DNA from: an uncultured Chitinophagaceae bacterium
GTDB taxonomy: Bacteria > Bacteroidota > Bacteroidia > Chitinophagales > Chitinophagaceae
Direction: 5' to 3'
Assembly: GCA_903841915.1 (NCBI GenBank)
Contig: CAIMKO010000541.1
Location: forward strand, 1 to 8,019
Length of the DNA: 8,019 nucleotides
Shown: in pieces, positions 1 to 5,781 of the stretch
Layout of the letters: each line of letters begins with the position of its first letter
Numbering within the stretch: the stretch's first letter is position 1
Program-made: the position numbers and the translations under genes
Notes under the pieces: model-generated
The model's database searches: none
What the model was told of the DNA's origin: nothing
The model's input: the letters and a program-made list of their open reading frames with translations, nothing else

Positions 1-117
1 AAAAGGGTCCGTCCAGCCTAAATAATTCCAATAATCAACTTGAAAACTTAAGGTTAAAATACGTTTCTTTTGACTGCGAGCAGTTGCAGTAATGGCACTT
101 AAGAGTTCATCTGCCAC
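1..117 (-). pseudogene. DUF1223-like fragment fused in frame to the dehydrogenase C-terminus
   Basis: The last visible codons of the dehydrogenase frame read ADELLSAI (residues 343-350), then ILTLSFQVDYWNYLGWTDPF (361-380). This closely resembles the start of DUF1223 proteins, thioredoxin-fold exported proteins in which a CSSCPxAD-type motif is followed after about 20-25 residues by an LSFHVDYWDYLGWKDPF-like segment. The signal peptide and the CxxC motif are absent: where CSSCPA would be expected, the dehydrogenase sequence IPIVDSV stands. Both families can carry an ADELL-like stretch, so the joint probably lies around 100-123. The family likeness is recalled, not searched. It could be a real fusion, a deletion scar or an assembly chimera; the rest lies outside the window. 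Confidence 0.6.
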
Positions 118-1140
118 AGAATCAACTATTGGGATCCCATTTTTCATTCGTATCGTTTCCATTTCTCTTTCAGGATCGCCGGGAATCAAAACTTGATCAT
201 GTCCTTCCATAGGTGTTGCTTTTCTGAATCTTGATATCCAGTTATCCATGTGTTCTTTAAATTCATCAGCCGGACGAAATGCATCAATACGCATTGCACC
301 AAAAAAATGTCCTAAGCCTTTGCCGGGTTGATATTCAGGCATCGGCACATAAGCAGGAAATGGTGGTACCCAAGGCCCATAACTTCCGCCGCTTAATATT
401 CCTGAAAAAATATCAACGATACTCCCCAATGCATATCCTTTATGAGAACCATGCTCTCGGTCGCTGCCAAGAGGTAATAAGGCACCTTGTTTCTTTATGA
501 TATTTGCATCAGCTGAAGCCAATCCGTCCTTATCCTGCGCCCAACCCAATGGCAGGTCTTCATTTTTTCTTTGCAATATTTCCAATTTACCATTGGCGGC
601 AGTTGTTGTTGCCATATCCGCAACAAAGGCCGGTTGTTTATTGGCAGGTATAGCCACAGCGATTGGATTTGTACCCAGCATTCTTTCTTTTGAAAAAGTT
701 GGTGCCACTAATGCACTTGCATTCGTCATTGCAATACCGATCATATCATGCTGTAAAGCCATCATGGCGTGACAACCTGCGATGCCAAAATGATTGCTGT
801 TGCACACACTTACCCAACCTGTTCCAACTGTCTTTGCCTTATTGATCGCTACCTGCATGGCAAATGGAGCAACTACTAAGCCTAAGCCCGAATCACCATC
901 AATGGTGGCTGTAGAAGCTGTTTCATGGATGATCTTTATTTGAGGATTTGCATTCACTCTTTTAATTTCCCATAAACGGACATAGCCGCTTAATCTCGCC
1001 ACTCCATGAGAATCAATTCCACGGAGATCCGCACTTAGCAAAACATGCGTGGCAGTAGTTGCATCTTCGTCATTGCAACCCATATTTTTAAAAATTGAAA
1101 CCGTGAACCGATATAACTGATCATATGAAAAATGGGTCAC
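1..1140 (-). CDS. Malate/lactate dehydrogenase, Ldh_2 family; 3' end beyond window, tail aberrant
   Basis: NAD(P)-dependent cytoplasmic oxidoreductase of the Ldh_2 family (malate, L-lactate and ureidoglycolate dehydrogenases), which interconverts 2-hydroxy and 2-oxo acids; the substrate cannot be told here. Visible: 380 codons without a stop. Family hallmarks are GIDSHGVARL (residues 41-50, with the conserved His45), SNHFG (115-119), MLGTNPIAVAIP (154-165), DMATTTAANGK (175-185) and HGSHKGYAL (230-238). I start it at the GTG at 1138-1140: the reading frame opens only a few codons earlier, and residues 6-40 match the usual N-terminal helix region, which the first ATG (1081-1083) would cut off. 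No clear Shine-Dalgarno is seen. Normal family members end soon after a segment like NGIPIVDSVADELL (334-347), but this frame continues as ITATARSQ and then a DUF1223-like stretch. It lies 55 bp after the GH92 gene on the same strand, with no obvious promoter between, so the two are probably co-transcribed. Confidence 0.9.
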   Translation of the reverse strand, partial: MTHFSYDQLYRFTVSIFKNMGCNDEDATTATHVLLSADLRGIDSHGVARLSGYVRLWEIKRVNANPQIKIIHETASTATIDGDSGLGLVVAPFAMQVAINKAKTVGTGWVSVCNSNHFGIAGCHAMMALQHDMIGIAMTNASALVAPTFSKERMLGTNPIAVAIPANKQPAFVADMATTTAANGKLEILQRKNEDLPLGWAQDKDGLASADANIIKKQGALLPLGSDREHGSHKGYALGSIVDIFSGILSGGSYGPWVPPFPAYVPMPEYQPGKGLGHFFGAMRIDAFRPADEFKEHMDNWISRFRKATPMEGHDQVLIPGDPEREMETIRMKNGIPIVDSVADELLSAITATARSQKKRILTLSFQVDYWNYLGWTDPF

Positions 1141-1195
1141 TCTAAAAGTTTTAGTTCATCAATAATAATGTTTAAAAATAAAGCTGTTGAATGAA

Positions 1196-3412
1196 TTACT
1201 GTTTGAAATTTTTTCCCGGAAGATCAGCATCTTTTCTTCCCCAAACAGTTCCGGGTTTTTCATCCATTGTAAATTCAATTGTTCCTCCTTTCAGGATATC
1301 GGCATGTGCAATATAGGATCTGTCATAAGGAACACCATTCAGTTTCACTTTTTGTATATATTTATTGGATGCCGATAATCCTGTTGCAAGCACTGTGAAT
1401 GTTTTTCCGTTCGACAGGTTCAATATTGCTTTATCTGCAGAAGGAACCCCTATCACATATTCACCGCTTGCAGGATTGACAGGATAAAATCCAAGAGCAC
1501 TGAAAACATACCATGCACTCATTTGTCCGCAATCTTCATTACCGCATAACCCATCGGTTTTGTTGGAGTAGAGAGTTGTACAGATCTGATGAACCATATC
1601 AGCAGTTTTCTCAGGCAGACCAATATAATTGTACAAGTAAACAATATGGTGACTTGGCTCATTTCCATGTGCATATTGACCAATCAATCCGGTTACATCT
1701 GGCGGCAGATCTTTGCTGGCCGGCGCTTCAACAATGAACAATGAATCCAGTTTCTTCTTAAAATCATCTTTTGATCTGTATTTTGCCATCAATCCATACA
1801 CATCATGTGGCATAAACCAACTATGCTGCCAGGCATTTCCTTCTGTAAAAGCATTCTTTCCATCTACCTGTTGATTGAATGAATTGAAAGATGTTACCCA
1901 TTTTCCATCACTGTTCTTTGGGCGAGCAAAACCGATCGTTGAATCAAAAACATTTTTCCATGACTGACTGCGTTTAATGAAATTCTTATAATCATCTGTT
2001 TTATTTAATCGTTTTGCGACCTGCGCTATACACCAATCATCATAAGCATATTCTAAAGTGATCGTAACACTTTCTTCCTGTTTGTCCTGAGGCAAAAAAC
2101 CATATTGCCTATAAAAATTAGTTCCACGAATATTTTGTGCAGCACTTTTCTTCATCGCTTCAAAAGCGTCATTATAGTCAAACCCTTTGATGCCTTTTAG
2201 AATGGCGTCGGAAATGATCGGGACTGAATGATAACCCGTCATACAATTGGTTTCATTAAAGTGAAGGTCCCAAACGGGTAAAAGTCCTGATTGATGATAA
2301 AAGGCCAGATAGGAGTTGATGATGGAAGGGACCCTTTCTGTTTGCGTTAAAGTAAACAAAGGATTGGCGGCTCGAAATGTATCCCACAAAGATTGAACCG
2401 TATAAATATTTGTTCCATTTACAACATCGCCTTTTACAGATTTATAATTACCAAGCGCATCGTCAAAGCGAACAGGTTCTACATAAGTATGATATAAAGC
2501 CGTATAAAATGTTTGCTTAAAGGCAAGGTCATCGCTGGTGATCTTAATCTTACTTAATTCTTTATTCCAAATATTTGCAGCTGCCGATTTTTGTGCATCA
2601 AAATCCCATCCATTGATCTCCTTCAAACTTGCAAGAGCACCTTCTATGTTTGCGAAACTCAATCCTACTTTCATTAATATTTGTTCGCCAGCAGCCGTAG
2701 AAAATTGTAAATGGGCCTTAACGTTAATAGCTTTTGTTTCCGATGCGTTAACAGTTTGTTTGTCAGAGATCAAAAACAAATTCTTCACAGGCTTATTCAA
2801 TCTTACAGCAAAATATACTTTACTGTTATCAGCCCATCCTTTCGAAAAACGATACCCGATAAATGTGCTGTCGTTGATCTTCTTAAAGTAAGATTCCACT
2901 GTTCGATCATAATTAATGGCAAATCCAAGATCAAAACGGATGATGGCATTCGCTGTTTTCGGGAAAGTATATCTATGAAATCCGCAACGTAGCGATGTTG
3001 TTAATTCTGCATGAATATTAAAATCTTCCAATTGTACTGCGTAATAACCGGGGCTCGCTTTTTCGGTGCCATGAGAAAATTTACTTTTGATCTTTTCGTT
3101 TGTTGGTTGAACATTCACCATAGGGAGAACAGAAATATCACAAAGATCACCAACCCCTGTACCGCTTAAATGTGTATGGCTAAAGCCCTGAATCATACTA
3201 TCACTGTAATTGTAACCGCTGCACCAATCCCATCCCTCTGTTCCGTTATCGGGACTTAGCTGTACCATCCCAAACGGTAATACTGCGCCGGGATAGGTAT
3301 GTCCATGGCCACCTGTTCCAATAAAAGGATTTACATAGTCAACCGGGTGTTGTGCAAAGGTCACGGTCGATAGGAATAAAAAAAGAATCGTATACCTGAA
3401 ACTATTTTTCAT
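1196..3412 (-). CDS. Secreted GH92 family alpha-mannosidase
   Basis: Calcium-dependent inverting exo-alpha-mannosidase of glycoside hydrolase family 92, which trims alpha-linked mannose (often alpha-1,2) from high-mannose N-glycans or mannans in the periplasm or outside the cell. The 738-residue length is normal. A type I signal peptide is visible (basic MKNSFR, hydrophobic 8-18, probable cut after Ala20). The mature start VDYVNPFIGTGGHGHTYPGA (24-43) is the family signature, followed by GWDWCSGYNYSD (60-71) and GFSHTHLSGTG (76-86). Residues ~24-250 should form the beta-sandwich and ~270-700 the (alpha/alpha)6 barrel. TEGNAWQHSWFMPHD (523-537) and HGNEPSHH (582-589) are present; Glu585 matches the position of the known catalytic acid. 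GNEDCGQMSAWYV (624-636) matches the acidic base-bearing motif. The gene looks intact. An ssb terminator sits 35 bp in front of the ATG, so it needs its own promoter, and none is clear. No SusC/SusD or regulator is adjacent. The linkage specificity cannot be read from sequence. Confidence 0.97.
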   Translation of the reverse strand: MKNSFRYTILFLFLSTVTFAQHPVDYVNPFIGTGGHGHTYPGAVLPFGMVQLSPDNGTEGWDWCSGYNYSDSMIQGFSHTHLSGTGVGDLCDISVLPMVNVQPTNEKIKSKFSHGTEKASPGYYAVQLEDFNIHAELTTSLRCGFHRYTFPKTANAIIRFDLGFAINYDRTVESYFKKINDSTFIGYRFSKGWADNSKVYFAVRLNKPVKNLFLISDKQTVNASETKAINVKAHLQFSTAAGEQILMKVGLSFANIEGALASLKEINGWDFDAQKSAAANIWNKELSKIKITSDDLAFKQTFYTALYHTYVEPVRFDDALGNYKSVKGDVVNGTNIYTVQSLWDTFRAANPLFTLTQTERVPSIINSYLAFYHQSGLLPVWDLHFNETNCMTGYHSVPIISDAILKGIKGFDYNDAFEAMKKSAAQNIRGTNFYRQYGFLPQDKQEESVTITLEYAYDDWCIAQVAKRLNKTDDYKNFIKRSQSWKNVFDSTIGFARPKNSDGKWVTSFNSFNQQVDGKNAFTEGNAWQHSWFMPHDVYGLMAKYRSKDDFKKKLDSLFIVEAPASKDLPPDVTGLIGQYAHGNEPSHHIVYLYNYIGLPEKTADMVHQICTTLYSNKTDGLCGNEDCGQMSAWYVFSALGFYPVNPASGEYVIGVPSADKAILNLSNGKTFTVLATGLSASNKYIQKVKLNGVPYDRSYIAHADILKGGTIEFTMDEKPGTVWGRKDADLPGKNFKQ

Positions 3413-3447
3413 ATGACTACTTTTTAGCTAAGGTAGAGATATAATAA

Positions 3448-3479
3448 AAAAGAGGATGAACAAATGTTCATCCTCTTTT
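3448..3479 (-). terminator. Intrinsic terminator of ssb
   Basis: A perfect 14-bp stem (3448-3461 with 3466-3479) closes a 4-nt loop. On the minus strand it begins 21 bp after the ssb stop and is followed by TTTTTATTAT, the layout of a factor-independent terminator. The plus-strand side also has a short T run (3476-3479), so weak action the other way is possible, but no plus-strand gene ends here. Confidence 0.85.
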
Positions 3480-3500
3480 CATTGCTGAATTACGTATCAT

Positions 3501-3941
3501 TTAAAACGGAAGATCGTCTAATGGTTCTGTTAACTCACCTGCAGTGGGGATCGATTGTGAGCTTTGTGCTGCTGCAGGAGCTGGTTGATAATTGGTATTG
3601 GAAGTAGCAGTTCCGCCTTCATTGGTTCTTGATCCCAATAACTGAACATTGGCAATACGCAGTGTCAATGAAGCGCCCTGTCTGCCATCCTGTGTTTGAT
3701 ATGTTCTGATATCAGGATTGCCTTCAACATAGACCTGAGTCCCTTTTTTTAAATAAGGAGCAATCGCAGTTCTGTCTGTCCAGTATGCACAATCCACCCA
3801 GGTAGTTCTGTCTTTCTGAACACCCTGTGCATCTTTAAAACGTTCGGTATGTGCGACTGTAAAATTGATCACATTCTTTCCGTTCACATTATTTACAATG
3901 GCATCTTTTCCGAGATTGCCGATTACCTGAAGCTTGATCAT
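3501..3941 (-). CDS. ssb: Single-stranded DNA-binding protein
   Basis: Cytoplasmic homotetrameric protein that coats single-stranded DNA in replication, recombination and repair and recruits partner proteins through its C-terminal tip. The 146 residues comprise an OB-fold (about 1-104: MIKLQVIGNLGKDA, then INFTVAHTERF, WVDCAYW, YLKKGTQVYVEG at 63-74, and LRIANVQLLG at 94-103), a flexible linker rich in Asn, Thr, Ala, Gln and Ser (~105-135), and the acidic tip DDLPF (142-146) that binds partner proteins. The ATG at 3939-3941 starts directly at the first OB strand, as usual. No Shine-Dalgarno is visible, which is typical of this phylum. The gene is probably monocistronic: an upstream promoter candidate (4051-4080) and a strong terminator directly after it. 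The neighbour on the left (GH92) is functionally unrelated. Confidence 0.97.
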   Translation of the reverse strand: MIKLQVIGNLGKDAIVNNVNGKNVINFTVAHTERFKDAQGVQKDRTTWVDCAYWTDRTAIAPYLKKGTQVYVEGNPDIRTYQTQDGRQGASLTLRIANVQLLGSRTNEGGTATSNTNYQPAPAAAQSSQSIPTAGELTEPLDDLPF

Positions 3942-4035
3942 AACTGATAGTTTATAAAAGTTCTTAATAAATGAGTTTGGAAAAGTACATAAAAACTTTT
4001 TGTAGAAACATTCACAACGCCTGATATTAATATTT

Positions 4036-4044
4036 TGTGGATAA
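4036..4044 (-). promoter_or_regulatory. Perfect DnaA box at the predicted ssb transcription start
   Basis: The minus strand reads TTATCCACA, the strict consensus binding site of the replication initiator DnaA. It lies 6 bp downstream of the candidate ssb -7 box, at the predicted +1. It is single: I see no cluster that would suggest a replication origin. A role in regulating ssb is inference. Confidence 0.4.
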
Positions 4045-4050
4045 GCTTAG

Positions 4051-4080
4051 CAAATATAAAAATGACTTATTCTTATAAAA
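4051..4080 (-). promoter_or_regulatory. ssb: Candidate ssb promoter (Bacteroidota type)
   Basis: On the minus strand TATATTTG (4051-4058) fits the Bacteroidota -7 consensus TAnnTTTG exactly. Eighteen bases upstream lies TTTT (4077-4080), one base from the TTTG -33 element. Transcription would start near 4044, giving an ssb leader of about 100 nt. A nearer but poorer alternative -7 is TACTTTTC (3980-3987). Confidence 0.45.
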
Positions 4081-4100
4081 TTATATTATTACGAATAAGT
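4065..4100. repeat. 8-bp inverted repeat flanking the ssb -33 region
   Basis: ACTTATTC (4065-4072) and GAATAAGT (4093-4100) are perfect inverted copies 20 bp apart, with the putative -33 element between them. The spacing suits an operator for a dimeric regulator better than a terminator, because no T run follows. The region is very AT-rich, so chance is possible. Confidence 0.35.
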
Positions 4101-4268
4101 TAGCTTAATTTATAAAAGTGTATTACAATTTAGATTAATGATTTACGTGAGCTAGGGATTACATTCTAAGAACAAAAGTTTAAAATTCAATTAAAAATTG
4201 TTTCCCTTTTATAAACTATATGAAAGTTACGGATATTTTTATATTTTGTAGATTCTAAAGAATACATT

Positions 4269-5324
4269 ATGAAAAAAGGATTATTTGTTATATTTTATTT
4301 GTTTACCCTTCTATTAGCTGCATGCAATAAACATACTACTGATTCTGGCAATAATTCTGGTAATAATTCTGGTAATAATAACGTAACAACCAATTATCCG
4401 GCATCATTTACTTGTTTACCCTTAGATACGGCTAATATTTATACAGTTTATCCCCTTGGAAGTTTAAATCCACCGGGGCATACTACTCCAACCGATCATA
4501 TTTACTTTTATCTCGACTCAAATGGAAGTCCTCATCCTCAAGTTCCTGTTTATGCTGTTGGCACAGGTACTATAACTACAATAGAAGGTTATAGTGATGC
4601 CGGTGTTTTTATTAATTTTAACAGCAACCAACAATATTATTATTACCATATAAATCTAAACTCAAGTTATAAAGTCGGTGACATAGTAAAAGCTGGGGAT
4701 AAAATTGGTGTCACTTCAGGGCAAGGTGCTATCGATTTAGGATATTTTGATTTAAGCGGATCCATACTTCCGAGATTAATTAATCCACAGCGTTATACTA
4801 AATCAACGCAATATGCTGTTAACCCTGTTTCTATTTATTCGTCTAATCTACAAACATATCTGTATGCAAAAGAGGGTGCCATCATAAACCAAAAAGGCGG
4901 AAAAGTAGATTTTGGAATTTCAGGTACACTTAAGGGAGATTGGTTCGATTCTACTGCATCTCAAACACAAACAGGAGGGCCTGCTTGGTGGAATTTGACT
5001 TTATCTTTTAGTTGCAGTCCATTAGATACAAATCAGCTAAGAATATGTATCGGAAGCACAGGGGCGGCATCGTCTAATAATATATCCATACCAGGCATAT
5101 TTGCAATAAAAAATAATACGCCAAAATTTGAATTGGTAAATACAAGTTCAGGTTTGGTTAAATATGTTTTATATGATCAATATGATTTAGCAGCTAGTGC
5201 AAACCCAAATCCTTTTGGCTTAATGTTAGTTCAAGTTATTAGTGATCAAAAAATTAAAGTTGAAACGACTGCCAATCTCAACGCAACTGCTTTTACAAAC
5301 GCAGCAAGAAACTATGTCCGGTAA
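4269..5324 (+). CDS. Lipoprotein with degenerate M23/LytM-like domain, function unknown
   Basis: I do not recognise a named gene. The 351-residue product has a lipoprotein signal: MKK, hydrophobic residues 5-17, and lipobox LAAC with Cys19 as lipidation site. Residues 20-24 show no clear acidic surface-export signal, so the face of the membrane is open. A Ser/Gly/Asn linker (26-38) follows. Residues ~59-155 resemble the M23 (LytM) peptidase beta-fold: GHTTPTDHIYF (70-80) stands where M23 enzymes carry their first zinc motif (HxxxD-like, here His71 and Asp76), YYYYHINL (123-130) recalls YGHL, and YKVGDIVKAGDKIGVTSG (134-151) is very M23-like. The following segment, where HxH is expected, reads AIDLGYFDL (154-162), so those zinc ligands are missing and peptidase activity is doubtful. 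Residues ~200-351 match nothing I know. SFTCLPLDT (46-54) recurs as SFSCSPLDT (246-254). It stands alone between divergent ssb and a gene remnant. Confidence 0.8.
   Translation: MKKGLFVIFYLFTLLLAACNKHTTDSGNNSGNNSGNNNVTTNYPASFTCLPLDTANIYTVYPLGSLNPPGHTTPTDHIYFYLDSNGSPHPQVPVYAVGTGTITTIEGYSDAGVFINFNSNQQYYYYHINLNSSYKVGDIVKAGDKIGVTSGQGAIDLGYFDLSGSILPRLINPQRYTKSTQYAVNPVSIYSSNLQTYLYAKEGAIINQKGGKVDFGISGTLKGDWFDSTASQTQTGGPAWWNLTLSFSCSPLDTNQLRICIGSTGAASSNNISIPGIFAIKNNTPKFELVNTSSGLVKYVLYDQYDLAASANPNPFGLMLVQVISDQKIKVETTANLNATAFTNAARNYVR
4342..4377 (+). repeat. Three 12-bp tandem repeats encoding a Ser-Gly-Asn-Asn linker
   Basis: Three consecutive copies of attctggyaata encode the SGNN repeats (residues 26-37) that follow the lipidated cysteine. 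The unit is a multiple of three, so copy-number change would lengthen or shorten the tether without shifting the frame. Confidence 0.8.
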
Positions 5325-5394
5325 TTGATTGATTTAATTGTTTTGGGGATAAACAGCAAATCATTTTGCATATGTGGTTGAATCGCACACTTTA

Positions 5395-5425
5395 GGTTTC
5401 TGTTATTTACCGAACAAAAGAAACC
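5395..5425 (+). terminator. Weak hairpin, possible terminator of the lipoprotein gene
   Basis: GGTTTCT (5395-5401) pairs with AGAAACC (5419-5425), extended by GTT/AAC (5402-5404 with 5413-5415) across a 3-nt bulge. An interrupted T-rich stretch (AATTTTATTTT) follows on the plus strand. It begins 70 bp past the lipoprotein stop. The bulge and broken T run make it a moderate candidate only. Confidence 0.35.
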
Positions 5426-5430
5426 CAATT

Positions 5431-5619
5431 TTATTTTCCATTCACCAAATCATCGATCGTCTTCTTGAGCATGGGCAGCATTCCAAGTCCAACACCTGAA
5501 GTATGAGATCTTCCAATTTCCTCCTGCTTGTCTACAATAACATTGGCTGGAAATAAATTGATCTTTTCAAACTCATGGTTTACCGCAAAATAAAAATAAA
5601 AATTGCGTCGATCTTTTAT
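5431..5619 (-). pseudogene. C-terminal remnant of a thioredoxin/TlpA-like gene
   Basis: A 62-codon minus-strand frame ends in TAA (5431-5433) and is open back to an in-frame stop at 5620-5622, but has no plausible start codon; its first ATG is 16 codons from the end. About the last 50 residues look like the C-terminal end of a thioredoxin-fold (TlpA/redoxin) protein: EFEKINLFPANVIVDKQEEI (residues 16-35 of the open frame) matches the usual pattern of a variable strand, cis-Pro (FP), then VIVDKxGxI, and LPMLKKTIDDLVNGK forms the final helix. The CxxC active-site half is not found upstream in any frame I read. I infer a 5'-deleted remnant. The family assignment is by pattern only; chance resemblance is possible because the piece is short. 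Confidence 0.5.
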
Positions 5620-5753
5620 TTAAAATAATCATAATTGATGTTTTCACCTCAATTTATTATCCTCTGCTAAAAAAATCAAGAGCCTTGAAACAAATATTCC
5701 TTTACTCGCAAAAAAAAGAAAAACTAACAATTATTAGTTAAATTGCTGAAGAT

Positions 5754-5761
5754 TATCTTTG
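5754..5761 (+). promoter_or_regulatory. mnmA: Candidate -7 promoter element of mnmA
   Basis: TATCTTTG fits the Bacteroidota -7 consensus TAnnTTTG exactly. Transcription would begin near 5768, about 14 nt before the ATG at 5782. No clear TTTG element lies at the expected -33 distance. Its position makes the upstream in-frame TTG at 5743 an unlikely start. Confidence 0.45.
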
Positions 5762-5781
5762 TTCATGATAAAAAATATTCT

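Larger units (their letters stand above)
3942..4268. other. Divergent AT-rich intergenic region between ssb and the lipoprotein gene
   Basis: This 327-bp gap holds the ssb promoter candidate, the DnaA box, the inverted repeat and three copies of a CTTTTATAAA motif. Upstream of the lipoprotein, the plus strand has ATATTTTG (4241-4248), an imperfect -7 element whose TA is shifted by one base, with no convincing -33; transcription from it would begin about 15 nt before the ATG. I see no RNA gene and no convincing small ORF. Confidence 0.5.
5325..5742. other. Intergenic region between the lipoprotein gene and mnmA
   Basis: Apart from the weak hairpin and the thioredoxin-like remnant, this 418-bp stretch contains a 6-bp inverted repeat AACTAA/TTAGTT (5722-5727 and 5734-5739) just upstream of the mnmA -7 box, a possible operator. 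The part from 5620 to 5720 shows nothing I can name. Confidence 0.5.

Noticed and set aside
279..845. Plus-strand open frames over the dehydrogenase region
   Set aside because: The minus strand carries an uninterrupted Ldh_2 reading frame with all family motifs through the same bases.
1187..2992. Plus-strand open frames opposite the mannosidase gene
   Set aside because: They lie entirely within the clear GH92 coding sequence, lack family motifs, and read like antisense shadow translations.
1196..3412. The mannosidase as part of a polysaccharide-utilisation locus
   Set aside because: No SusC/SusD pair, other glycoside hydrolase, sulfatase or hybrid regulator is in the window; the neighbours are housekeeping genes.
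4220..4258. Twelve-codon plus-strand ORF (MKVTDIFIFCRF) as a leader peptide for the lipoprotein gene
   Set aside because: It has no ribosome-binding site, no attenuator hairpin after it, and overlaps the most likely promoter.
3942..4268. Possible replication origin: AT-rich DNA with a perfect DnaA box
   Set aside because: Only one strict DnaA box is present; the next near match (TGGGGATAA, 5344-5352) is over 1.3 kb away with one mismatch. No dnaA, dnaN or similar neighbour is visible.
5722..5739. AACTAA/TTAGTT hairpin as a terminator for upstream DNA
   Set aside because: The stem is six A/T-rich pairs without a following T run; at most it is a protein-binding site near the mnmA promoter.
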